From positions 372,001 to 436,000 of the forward strand of contig CM074132.1 of the NCBI GenBank assembly GCA_037178625.1: a stretch of 64,000 bases of DNA. The letters are read 5' to 3'. Made by a program: the position numbers and the translations under genes. Within the stretch, counting starts at the first letter, position 1, and every line of letters begins with the position of its first letter. Of the stretch, positions 11,901 to 22,500 are shown one piece after another. The notes below the pieces were generated by a model. It saw only the letters and a list, made by a program, of their open reading frames with translations. It was not told the origin of the DNA and ran no database searches. The DNA is from Skeletonema tropicum. Lineage: Eukaryota; Bacillariophyta; Thalassiosirophyceae; Thalassiosirales; Thalassiosiraceae.

Positions 11901-14121
11901 GGGTCAAGAGAAAATGCTGGTGAGATCATATGTATACGAACACAAGTCGTATCACACATAGAGCCGCTTCAAGCTACATTAGATTATCATCATGAGGGAT
12001 GCACTGCTGCAATAGCATCTGGTGATCTCATCCAAGCAGCTCTCAACTTGTACGCAGGTTATTTATGCAATTTCTACGCTGGTATAACGTTACAAACCGC
12101 AAAAGAAAAGGGTGACGAAGCAATTCACTTCATACGGGAAAGAAAGATGGTGATATTCTTGCTAGAAATACAACTCGTGCAGAATTCTGTATTCAAGTTG
12201 ATTGGAATAGATGAAGAACCGAATCAGAGTTCGGCCGAGGAAGCGAGCATTGTCGCAACAAAGAACAGTAGCGTCAAGTTGACACACTTCTTTCAGAAGT
12301 CATATATCAGCTTCATATTTCGATTGTACGATAATACCAAAGACTGCGCAGAGAAGTACTTCGATTGCGTCACTAGCAGCGCTGTTGCCAATTTGCTAGT
12401 CTGGCAATCTATTAATGCATTCTATGTTGGTCTCATTTCATTCTGGGTGGCTAGAAACTCGAGGGATGGAAACAAATGGCACGAAAGAGGCAACAAATTC
12501 AAATTGGCATTGAAGAAATGGGCAGAAACGTCCCAGTGGACATTTGAGAATAAATGGTACTTGTTGGAGGCAGAGGAAGCATTTTCCAACAGCAACTTTG
12601 ATGACGCTAAAATGTACTACGAGAAGGCTGTATCATCAGCCAAAGCTCACAAGGTAAGAATGAACAGAATGCGATGCTTTCACATTGGCTCATACCATGG
12701 TTTCGTATATTTACTTGTTTTCTAGTATGTATCGCATTTAGTTCGTACACGAAGAAGCCTTGGCCTGTGAGTTGGCAGCGTATTTCTACTTGGATATAGG
12801 AGAGGTCAACATTGCAGCTGATTACTGTTTACTTGCACGTGAAAGGTATCAAGAATGGGTAAGTGTTCACTTTGATTTCTATCATTCTATATCTATCAAT
12901 CAATTGTTGATTTTATCTCAAATCTTTGTCGATCTCTTCACAGGGTGCAATTGGGAAGTGTACAAGTTTGATCAAGTTCTTTGGTAGTAGTATAATGAAC
13001 AATTGTGTTGGGTCAAGCTCGGCAATCTCTGCTGGTGATCACTTTGATCTAGCTCAAGAGCAGAGTGTGTAAGTCTGACCTTGAACTATGTGTTGTCTTG
13101 CATTCTTTGACTTTCTGGGCTCGTAGGAAGCCATTTGCTCACGCCAATGCCATTATTTTGTTGCATTGCTGCTACTATACCCACTGGTAGAGCTGAGTTT
13201 GAGGAGGAAGAAGAAACCCGCAATGCCGATGTATATGCAGCCGGACCGGTTGCTATTGCTAGGATAGATCCATTCCAAAGCGACGGCGATAGGAGTGGGG
13301 AGGAAAGTAGTGTTAGTGTTGGTGGAGGCAATGAAAATGATGAGGAGGTCTATGTTGATTGGAATGATGACAAAGAAGAGGGATTGAAGCCCAAGCAAGT
13401 TTCGACTGAGACTGCCGATCATGGATCTATCCAAGAACATGACGACGATATGCCAAACATCGAGGATGATGTCAATGGCAGCGGGGCAGTTCAGTCAAAT
13501 AAGCAAGAAGATGAAGATGAAGGAAGAAAGCAGATCATTGTGGCAGGAAATCGAGCTATGTTGAGCGAGATGGAAGATCTCAGAGAGGAGTTGTATGCAA
13601 AGGGGCAATCTGATGTCAAGCTCAAGGTGGAGCTCGAGGTCAAAAGTAATGATCTAAGAGCAACTCAAAATGAAGTTCATCGATTGAGTAATGAGATCAA
13701 TGACCTCAGAGCTGAAGCTGGGACCAATTCCAAGACTTGTGCTGATGTGGACTCGGATCAAGACGAACTTCGCCGACTTCGTGATGAAATCGAAAAAAAG
13801 AATAAGGAAATTACCCGTCTTCGCCATGAGCTCCCCACTACTGCAACAACAGCGCAAGAATCCATTCCTGATTACATCGTTGAAGCAGGTAACATTTGTG
13901 TTGACAGGGTGGCGTTTGCGGATGAAGAAGAAGGTAAGGTGAAAGTCCTAATAGAAGTATTTGAATCCTTGAGGAATCGCGATAAGATGGCAATGGGATT
14001 GGCGAGGCGCTGGACAGAGGATGGTAAGACAGCAGAAGAGGTTGTTGATGGTTTGGTGAATATTCAAATGATACGAATAGAGAATTCAGAGGAAGGGATG
14101 AATATAGGGCTTGTGACATGA
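8933..14121 (+). CDS. AAA-ATPase/TPR signalling protein with kinase-like N-terminal remnant and coiled-coil tail
   Basis: The likely architecture is that of large eukaryotic and cyanobacterial signalling ATPases that join a Ser/Thr kinase, an AAA_16 ATPase and a helical repeat region. At about 9247-9300 is a piece like a kinase C-lobe (YSLGVAFYEVFSMGE). Acidic repeats (IDDLH...) follow at 9500-9590. The Walker A motif GKSGTGKS is at about 10006-10029, Walker B (LFLDDLQWAD) at about 10405-10436, and the family motif HDRIQEAAY at about 11029-11055. Introns inferred from GT-AG and reading frame are 12654-12741, 12859-12943 and 13069-13190. The last joins in frame to an acidic coiled-coil exon ending at 14121. 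The frame changes at about 9420-9445, so there is a frameshift or unseen intron. The kinase domain is incomplete and the 5' start is uncertain. No GAF or histidine-kinase domain follows. Possibly a decayed or lineage-specific form. Confidence 0.6.
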
Positions 14122-14452
14122 ATGTGAACGCGGGGTACAATGTGGTGTAATGAATACGAATGAGAAGTATGGAAATAATATAATTTTGTACAAATACTTT
14201 CATGATAGTTTGATGGAACAACAATTGATGTCCAGATCGAGTGCCAAGGGCGATGAGATAATACTCTTATGCTGGGAAACAACTATTCTTTCCTCTTTTA
14301 CCCATGTTTGTGGCACACTCGTCTATGGACAGTGCGATATGAAAAATTGTATCATCTATGTTCACATTCACAAGTTTCAAGCTCAGGCGAAGAAGGAGAA
14401 TGAAATGAATTAAGTAAGCTTTTCAAGCTCTATGCATACACAAATCAATGCC

Positions 14453-14767
14453 TCAAGTGAAAAGGCTGGATTCTCCTTCACATGTACCATTCACACACAA
14501 TCCACAACACTCCGCATCTGCTTGACATGCATGCCCATCATAAGCACACGTCCAAATCTGATGTTGATCATATTTGCATCCCGTACCTTGCGCACAACTA
14601 TTTTCCATCTCCAAAGGTGTACAAAGCCTCGCATTCACATTGTCGATACCTCTGCAAACCGAAAGCGCCTCCGAAAATGTTCCAACTTTGCATTCACCTC
14701 CAACCTTTGAAATTGCAAAAAGATCAGGTTTGTAATCGGGACATTTTTCCTTCCAGGGTTTGGAACA
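14453..14767 (-). pseudogene. Detached 3' end of the lipase gene (Cys-rich C-terminal domain)
   Basis: This frame encodes the Cys-rich tail starting CSKPWKEKCPDYK and ending ...GLCVNGTCEGE, with stop TGA at 14453-14455. It is nearly identical to the last 105 residues of the peroxidase at 41612-41930. The lipase frame at 26843-28533 stops being lipase-like exactly where this piece begins, and both breakpoints carry the same 5 bases (GAACA on the plus strand). It is therefore read as the 3' exon portion of that gene, displaced 12 kb by insertion. Similarity to the peroxidase locus continues past the stop codon for about 60-80 bp. It has no start of its own and is probably not translated. Confidence 0.8.
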
Positions 14768-15188
14768 TGTCACAGTCACCTGGACACGAATCTTATTTCA
14801 TACTCTATGTTTCTCGTTTCTTGTTTCACTAGCCTCGCTGACGCTCGTCTAGCCGCTGCGCGGGTTTTCTAAATAAGAGAGGAGGCACCGGCTATCTACT
14901 ACGATATTGATTGTGTCTACTTATATACATAGCAGTATTCAAATAGTACGTTATGTAACACTTTAATAATTATGTAATAAAGGTTGTACATTGCCTTCTA
15001 CGAATGCTGTGTAGTGATTACTGAGACACGGTTGGGAGAATATTGATTTATGTGAGAGGGATTATCTATGAAGAGGTTTAATGTGAACGTGTGGAAACGA
15101 TTGAAGACAGGTAGGAAGAAATTAGAGCGAGATGTAAATCATTTGGTGAAATAATATTCTACAGGACTGTTAGTATGATTTGGCAGAG

Positions 15189-15755
15189 TTAGTACCCACT
15201 CTCGGATTCCTTCTTAATGTTGGTGAAAGTGGTGATGTAAGTGACGTTAGAAGTGAGAGCCTTGTTGTACAATGTAAGAGTATCATGTTCATTTCTGATA
15301 TTGTTGAGGGTTTCAAGATCGACCCCAGAACTCTGTGCTAAGTTACACACAATATCAAATTTTGTTTTCCAGTTAGTCAAGGAGCAATTGACCTGTTCGA
15401 TCGTGGTCTTTGCATCATCCAAATCCTCCTGTACGTTGTTGAGGATGTTGGAGACATGGATGAGGTGTGTTTGGAGATGAAGGTTGATCTCGGCAGAGGA
15501 TAGGGTGGTATCACATTGCACCTCCCCTTGAGAGTAGATACCTGTGTAAGAAACGCCGTGTTCTGGGTAGAACATTGTTCCGAATCCGTGTTCTTGGCCA
15601 AATTTGAAGTTGCCGATGTACCAAATTGAAGAGTATCCATCTTTTTGTGGGATGCTAAAAAAGCCAAAGCCATGAGGCATATCATTTTCTGTAGCATCAC
15701 CGATGTAGAGACCACCGTAGTAGCGGAAAACGGATGTGTATGGAGGCAACTTCAT
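15189..15755 (-). CDS. MORN-repeat protein fragment with coiled coil
   Basis: The 188-residue frame has MORN-type units in its first 85 residues: YGGLYIGD...HGFGFF, WYIGNFKFGQEHGFGTMFY and YTGIYSQGE. MORN repeats bind lipids or act as scaffolds, often near membranes. The second half is a helical, probably coiled-coil segment with no known enzyme motif. Methionine is followed directly by MORN sequence, so the N-terminus may be incomplete. It lies inside the Helitron-like element, on the same strand as the other MORN piece at 16530-16905. The two may be exons of one captured gene. Confidence 0.5.
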   Translation of the reverse strand: MKLPPYTSVFRYYGGLYIGDATENDMPHGFGFFSIPQKDGYSSIWYIGNFKFGQEHGFGTMFYPEHGVSYTGIYSQGEVQCDTTLSSAEINLHLQTHLIHVSNILNNVQEDLDDAKTTIEQVNCSLTNWKTKFDIVCNLAQSSGVDLETLNNIRNEHDTLTLYNKALTSNVTYITTFTNIKKESESGY

Positions 15756-15869
15756 GGATGAAATGTTTCTGAGGAGTGTACATTAATTTATGAGAAAAGG
15801 TGCAGGTAGGGTGAAGGATGTGAGAGTTGTCATGTTGGCGTAGTTGATGTCATAGGTAGGCTCCTGGTG

Positions 15870-16412
15870 TCATGTTCTTGACCTCTTGGGAAGTCTAGAT
15901 GTAGTGTATCTTTTTGCTTGGAAGTATTCTGCAACAAGGTCACCTTCAAGGGGTATGTATATCCCTCTCCTATTGTACTTGATCATTCTATTGAAGCGTG
16001 TTAGAATGGTGCGGTGTAGGGATCGATAGTAAGTATTATCGAAAGCTTGGGTCAAGCAGCCACAAGTGAATCCGTGTTCAATACAAGGAACTTTGGCGTT
16101 ATCGTCAATGACAGAACTGGAAAGGGAGTGCATGATCATTATGATCATTTTGAGGTTCTGATTCCTGCCGGCGCTTGAGGATCGACGGTTTGAGCTTGGG
16201 GGTGGACGGATTTGTGGAGTCATGCTGACGTGGTGAATTTGGCATTGCAGGAGGCGAGTGAGGCTTATCTCATTGGCCTCTTTGAGGACACAAACTTGTG
16301 TGCAATACATGCAAAGCGTGTGACCATCATGCCAAAGGATATGCAGCTGGCTCGTCGTATAAGGGGAGAGCGTGCCTAATATTAAAAAACTAAAATAAAT
16401 AAAGACTGCCAA
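15870..16412 (-). other. Unrecognised ORF between two MORN pieces
   Basis: A 180-codon open frame begins with a hydrophobic stretch ([12 protein letters not shown]), followed by a Cys-containing segment and a basic C-terminus (SRLPKRSRT). No domain was recognised. Position and strand suggest it could be part of the captured MORN gene or a spacer. The frame may be accidental. Confidence 0.25.
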
Positions 16413-16529
16413 TCAATGATTGGTGAGCGCCCTTTTTTGGGGATTTATAATTCTTCACTTTCTCTTTCTGTGAATCCACATATGAATCCGAATTACTTAA
16501 AACACATTCTTCCTTTCTGCCTCATCTTC

Positions 16530-16905
16530 TTACCTAGTAACGCAAATGTTACGGCGCTTGCTCGGTGGGGCATCTTCATTATCGGTGTCTGCATCCAGTG
16601 CTTCACGCTTCACGTTTGAGTCCGATTTGACTTCATCGTTCTCGTAGTAGACTTGCTCGCTGACCTCGACCCTGACAATATAAATGTTTTCAAACTGACC
16701 ACACTTCTTTCCTCTCTTCCATTCACCGAATCCGAGTAGGTCCATTTGCCTCTTCCGTGTGGCTTCCCATTTTCGTTCAACTCTCCTTCATATACAATCT
16801 TTCCGTTCTCCCAAATACCCTTGCATACTCGCCCGTCCTTATGTGTCATCTTTCCTATTCCATGCATCTCGTCAAATCTAAGCCAATCAAAGAAAGAGTC
16901 AATCG
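16530..16905 (-). pseudogene. MORN-repeat gene fragment (second piece)
   Basis: The frame ending near 16610 encodes MORN units MHGIGKMTHKDGRVCKG, WENGKIVYEGELNENG and KPHGRGKW. A second frame (16745-16530) continues with GFGEWKRGKKCGQFEN and a charged tail ending RRNICVTR. Either a frameshift or an unrecognised intron joins the two near 16745. The upstream side runs directly into G-rich tandem repeats, whose translation repeats IDSFFDWL, so the 5' end is not original. Part of the cargo of the Helitron-like element. Confidence 0.45.
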
Positions 16906-17213
16906 AAAATTCTAAAAACGGGGGGGAAAGGGGGGGTGTCCCCCCCTGAACAATCAAATCTAAGCCAATCAAAGAAAGAGTCAATCGAAAATTCTAAAAA
17001 CGGGGGGGCAAGGGGGGGTGTCCCCCCCTGAACAATCAAATCTAAGCCAATCAAAGAAAGAGTCAATCGAAAATTCTAAAAACGGGGGGGGCAAGGGGTC
17101 AAATCAAGCCAATCAAAGAAAGAGTCGATCGAAAATGCCCGTGAAGGCCAAAGGACACGCCAAAGGGCCCGGACAGAACGACCGACCGACCGACCGACCG
17201 ACCGACCGACCGA
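16872..17213. repeat. ~78-bp G-rich tandem repeat and GACC microsatellite
   Basis: Three to four copies of a unit of about 78 bp containing AAGCCAATCAAAGAAAGAGTC and runs of seven G and seven C lie between 16872 and 17130. About nine GACC units follow at 17178-17213. The G runs followed by a C run could fold as a hairpin or G-quadruplex. They form the 5' side of the MORN fragment within the Helitron-like element. Confidence 0.8.
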
Positions 17214-17907
17214 ACGACTTAGCTCCTCTCATTATTTAGATCGGATTTAAAAGTTGGCGCCCTTTCTCAAAGGGCTTATCAACAAGGGCTGCTCTGTTGC
17301 AGCTTGAACGTACATCTACTTTCAGTCAAACTAATTATAATAATATCTTTGTTATCTACATCAATTGATATATCAATCTTATCCAATCCAACTGTATACT
17401 TAGTTGGAAGGGACACTGTAAATTTACACCCATATAACTGTCTTAACCATTACCATGTCAACTTCGAGAAACGCTTGGCTTCTAGCCATCAAAATCCAAC
17501 AGAATCAAATCACCGCCTCTTCTCATGAGCAACTCATCAACAAACACAACTACGAAGAACAAGAACTTGAGGGTCGACGTGCTGATGGCAGCAAGAAGAA
17601 GTCGAAGTTCATCAAAATCGGCTCAAAATCGGCTCTAGGCGATCAAGCGGAACTATTCATCTTACAAAACGAGACCTACGTTAAGTTCTGTACCCAAGTC
17701 CAATGGGCGCCCGAGACCGTATTCGAAACCTACGGAGATGATATTCTCGTGGGAACCCTCAAGACCATCTGGGACACTACTCGAGTAAATGGACACTTCT
17801 GGTATGATCCAAACCACCCAGACGCCGAGACTATGGATGGCTTCATCCGTCTTCTCGGGTCTGTGTTTATTCAGTGGAGTAAGCATGACTCTCCTGGTGA
17901 CTCTTTG

Positions 17908-18156
17908 TGTCACACCTACGTAGTGTCGGACATCAATCAAATTCATATTTATGTTATCTGGTTTCTCGTTTCTCAATATGTTTCGGAATGCTTTATCTGG
18001 TTTCTCGTTTCTCAATATGTTTCGGAATCCTCCATCGCCAATGAAAGCAACCGAATCCAAAAACGTTGATCGTTTCCTTTATATTTTAAGTCATAATAAT
18101 TCTATTCGTTACATCTATTGATCAATAATAAGCTCAATTGTTAGCTAGATTGGACA
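17908..18156 (+). repeat. 5' LTR of the inner element
   Basis: 249 bp, TG...CA ends. Contains an internal tandem duplication of a unit of about 42 bp (TTATCTGGTTTCTCGTTTCT...). Matches the 3' LTR over its full length. Confidence 0.95.
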
Positions 18157-18207
18157 CAGTATTAATACTCCCATATAAACCAACCAAGAAGAAAAACTAC
18201 GTACAAA

Positions 18208-19552
18208 ATGAATACCTACAAATCAAAGAACGCATGGTTGTTTCACACCAGGTACGCTCGGAACGAACTCACCTCAAAAGTGCAGCAGCGCTCAGGGAGA
18301 TGCCTCGTTTCAGAGTAAAAGGATCTATGGACTTCGCCCAGATGGAAGCAAGATTGAGGAAGACTTCATTGTGTTCAGGGATAACGCACCTAGTACGGAA
18401 CTTGAACATTACTTGGGCCAAGCCGAATCCTACGTCAACATGGCGGATGAATGTCAATGGGCCCCAGCCACTCGCTTCGCCAACTACGGGAAGCTTCTCG
18501 ATGGACCTGCAAAGAACACGTGGAGGAAGCTGATGGATGAGGGACATGACTACTGGGATAACAATAATCAAGCGACCGATCAGGACTTCGTGGATGCTCT
18601 TGGTGCCTATTTCATCATGTGGACAAAACATCCTAACCCCGGTGATGCCTTCGATCAGCACATCCTTCGCATCCAGTACAAACACCAGAAGGAATTCAAC
18701 CTACCAGTCAAACCAAGCAACTTCGTGGATCGAATGTCAGAACTTTGGAGATACAGTGAGATGATGCCTCGTATAGGAGCGCAATGTTCCGATATGCAAA
18801 AGACTACTGCTCTGATGCTTGGTCTCCCCGAGGAGGCCAAAGATTTCCTCCAAGATGAGAAGGACGTTGATGTTTATGACCTCCAAGGTAATGGTAACAA
18901 CGCCCTTGTATGGACCGACGTAATGGAGTATCTAGAGGCCTGGTGGTCTCGAGATTACGGCAAGGAAGTCCGAAAGAAGTATCAACAGCAAGAAGAGAAG
19001 AAGAGGAAGAGGAAGGATGACGACGATGACGATGAAGCCGATGGAGATGGAGGCCAAGATCGACGTCAACGGAAGAAGAAGAAGAATAACCGCAATAAGA
19101 GCGGTCGCAATGGCAATGGGAACAACAGTAACAACACCAACAACGGCAAGGAGTTCCACTCCAAGCAATGTTCAATTCATCCTGATCACAACCATAAGTG
19201 GAAAGACTGTATCTATTGTTTCAACGGGTCTAATTTCAAGAAGGAGCTTGCTGAGAAGTTCTATCAAGGCAAAACCAGGACGTCTGCCCCATATTGGTGG
19301 AAGAAAGGTTATGAGCGTCGTTTCAAGAGCAACGAGCAAGAACCCCCGCAACAGCAACATGGATCTTACCTCGTAGCTCCTCAACAACCTGCTCAACTAC
19401 CTCCAGCTCCAGTTCCCCAAGCACCTCCGCAACCAGCTCCAATGTTTGCTACGTCTGCAGCAACAGCTCCGTCAGCACCTGTTCAACAGCAACTTTATCC
19501 CATCCAAGTTAATGCCCAAGGTCAACGAGTCTTCGTCCCTCATCAGGCCTGA
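18208..19552 (+). CDS. gag: Inner element Gag (N-terminus frameshifted)
   Basis: The main frame (from about 18284 to 19549) encodes a capsid-like helical region (ECQWAPATRFANYG...), an acidic/basic stretch rich in D, K and R (about residues 200-250 of the frame from 18371), a zinc-knuckle-like motif (CSIHPDHNHKWKDCIYC) and a Pro/Gln-rich tail. An ATG at 18208 gives a short frame (NTYKSKNAWLF) matching the outer Gag start (STSRNAWLL) but in another phase. A one-base frameshift near 18270-18284 is therefore likely. The frame ends at TGA 19550-19552 and pol continues in the same phase. Gag forms the virus-like particle of the element. Confidence 0.85.
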
Positions 19553-22500
19553 AACGCCGACCCTGTTGGGAATTGCACTACTTTCATCGATATCTATTCT
19601 ACGAGCCTTGAAGAAGTAACAGGGTATGCTAATGCCCCAGCTGCTCTTGAGTATCATGTCAACAATGTGACCTCAGAGCCTCCGAGCGCGATTGATGTTC
19701 AACTTCCATGTTGCATCCGCGGGAACAATAATACAGTTCCTGCCGCTCTGCAAGCACAGCCCAGCTTGAATAGTGGAGTCCCGATATGTAAGGATCCAAG
19801 AGCGCAGCCAGCTTCTAGCCCTGCACCAATGCTCGACCGCATCGCATCAGACGCTCAACTTCATGATGATGAGTTCTTGAACGAATTGTTCAATAGTCAC
19901 TTTGCGGAGGATGCACTAGCTGCAACCATCAACAACATTCCTTTCACTAATGAAGTAGTCGCTATCGAAGCGCAGAGAGTGGATTGTCCTGAATATCACG
20001 TGCTCGATCCAATCCCAGGCCAATCTAATGCGGAAGCTTGGGATTTCAACATTTTTCCAGATACAGTCGTTGAATCTTACGGCAATGAACTAGTCGATTT
20101 GGGAGCAGCATTGCAGCTACCAAGCATTTGTGACAAACGAGTCAAGCAATTTGGGGCGATCCTCGAGTCATTTCAGTTCAGTGACCCTCAGATCACCTTC
20201 CAAGTAGATTCAAAAGGCAGAACAGTCCCTATGGCAACTGCATACGCTATGGTCAAGTCAGTCAATGGAGTCGAATCCAATCGCTTCCTCAAGTGCCTTT
20301 TTGACACCGGTGGCAGCGTATCGATGGCTCACCGGAGTGTTTTACCACCCGGAGCAGCCCTTCTTCAACCATCAAAAACAACAATATGTAATACCATTGC
20401 AGGCAACTATGCACCAGTTGGATCCCTCCTCGGTGAAGGAATCAAGTTCCCTGAATTCGATGCCAACCTCACCGTTGACAGTCAAGAGTTCCTCGTCTTT
20501 GACGCCAAGTGTTCGTTTGATTTGATACTTGGTAATGATTTCCTGCGGAAGATAGGTCTAATAGTTGATTACGAAAGACTCGAGCTCGGGTGGCAGGGCA
20601 AGCGCATTCCAATGAACTCCAACTTTACAAAGGAGCGACTAAGTGCAGCAATCGATGGATGCATCATTGAAGATGAAGATGACGATCTGAACTACCTCGA
20701 CTCTTTCGCTACGTCAATTGCTGATTCAACCTATGACGAGATAAATGTGGATGAGGTCATCAAAGAGAATTGTCAGCATCTGTCTCCGACTCAGCGCCAG
20801 GACCTCAGCGAGATGTTACGCAAGCATTACAAGCTCTTCGACGGCAAGCTTCATGTCTACAAAGGAGCCAAGATGGATATTGAATTACAACCAGGAGCAC
20901 AACCAGTTTTTCGGCGGCCTTACCCTACTCCTCGAGTCCATATGGAAACATTCAAGAAGGAGTTGCTGCGTCTCATCGACATAGGTGTTCTTGAAAGAGT
21001 CTCTGGCCCGTCTGCATGGGGACTGCCTTCGTTTATTGTTCCCAAGAAAGATGGCAAAGTTCGTTTCATAGCAGATCTACGTGAGCTCAATAAGGTCATC
21101 AAACCCAAGGATTATACTCTCCCTATCATCCAGGACCTGATCCGAAAGCGTTCGGGATTCCAGTACATGACGAAACTTGATTTGAGCATGATGTTCTATT
21201 CGTTTGAATTGACGGACAAAGCTAAGGACCTCACCACTATATCAACACCGTTCGGTCTCTTTCGTTGGACGAGAGCTCCTATGGGTCTCCGCAACTCTCC
21301 GGCATTTGCGCAGTCAGTTATTGAGGAAGTTCTTCGAGATTTAGATGACGTTGAAGTTTACATTGATGACATCGCCATATGGTCAGATACTTGGGAAGAC
21401 CATACACGCACCCTCAACGAAGTGTTCAGGCGCCTTGAAGAGGCAGGGTTTAGTGTTAACCCTTTGAAGTGCGAATTCGGTATTGCAGAAGGGGACTTCC
21501 TTGGTCATTGGGTCTCCAAGGATGGCATTCAACCTTGGCAGAAGAAAGTTCAAGCGGTTCTTGATTTGAAACGGCCTACCAACGCTAGCGAAGTGCGAAC
21601 GCTTGTGGGCCTCATCAACTGGTATCGTGACTTCTGGCCTCGACGAAGCCATCTCCTCTCTCCGTTCACTCAACTTATCCGCGGTATTCAGAAGAAGAAA
21701 GCACCGATCGTTTGGACTCCAGAATTAGAGAAAGTTTTTCAGGAAGTGAAGCAAGTTATTGCAAGTGATGCTTTGTGTGCCTACCCCAACCACAATGAGC
21801 CTTTTGAAGTCTACACGGACAGTTCTGATTATCAACTGGGAGCAGCCATACTTCAAGGCGGGCGCCCTGTTGCGTATTACTCCAAAAGACTCTCGGCGGC
21901 ACAGTCTCGATACACAACGATGGAGAAGGAGCTCCTGGCAATCGTCAGCACTCTCACGGAATATCGTACCATGCTATTTGGAGCAAAGATCAAAATCTTC
22001 ACTGACCATCGCAACCTTACATTCTCTAACTTGAACAGTCAGAGAGTCCTTCGTTGGAGATGTTTCCTCGAATCTTTTCATGCCGAATGGTTCTATCATC
22101 CAGGCAAGCTTAATGTGCTAGCGGACGCGTACAGTCGACTCCCCAAGTTTGATTTCTCAGGAGCCGAGAAGAGGCAGGATGAACTATCCCCTACTCCAGT
22201 TCAATTCAATCCAGTTCCCCAAGATGTCAATCAAGATGAAGAACCCAGCATCTTTGAAGAACAACTAGCAGAGTTGGCCAGTGATGACGAGTTCCCGCTA
22301 CATCAATTGCAACAGTTCATGAATCTTCCTTCTACCGTCCAGAACCCTTTGCGCTATCAATGGCTTGCGGAAGAGCAGAGCCGCTGTCCTACCCTTCAGC
22401 AGAAGCTCACTACTTCCCCAACGTTCTACCATCGTCGAACGTTTGGTCGCCATGATACGTCGCTGATTTGCTATAGCCCTACTCCTCAAGATGAATCGAC

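Larger units (their letters stand above)
14829..17240 (-). mobile_element. Helitron-like (Helentron-type) non-autonomous element carrying MORN genes
   Basis: Read on the minus strand, the element starts with TCTAAATAATGAGAGGAG (17240 downward). Near its 3' end it has the inverted copy of that sequence (14868-14886). This is followed by a GC-rich segment with a CCGC-GCA-GCGG hairpin and a terminal CTAG next to T. A 5'-terminal sequence repeated in inverted form just inside a 3' hairpin is the layout described for Helentron/Helitron2 elements. CTAG followed by T is the usual Helitron 3' end. No Rep/helicase is present. The cargo is MORN-repeat reading frames on the same strand. It sits inside the LTR of the outer retroelement, whose two halves flank it. 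Confidence 0.5.
14768..17415 (+). repeat. 5' LTR of the outer element, split by an insertion
   Basis: The pieces 14768-14828 and 17241-17415 add up to about 236 bp, close to the 249-bp LTR of the inner element. The left piece shares the start TGTCACA and a GTTTCTCGTTTCT stretch with that LTR. The right piece aligns with its end (TAATTATAATAAT..., terminal GGGACA). The leader after it (ACCCATATAA) aligns with the inner element's CTCCCATATAAA. Alignment was by eye. Confidence 0.55.

Noticed and set aside
13127..13190. Splice acceptor at 13126 for the AAA-ATPase gene
   Set aside because: It leads to a stop at 13188-13190; the acceptor at 13190 keeps the coiled-coil frame open and is preferred.
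18804..19175. Minus-strand Ser/His-rich frame
   Set aside because: Shadow of the Lys/Asp-rich Gag coding sequence.
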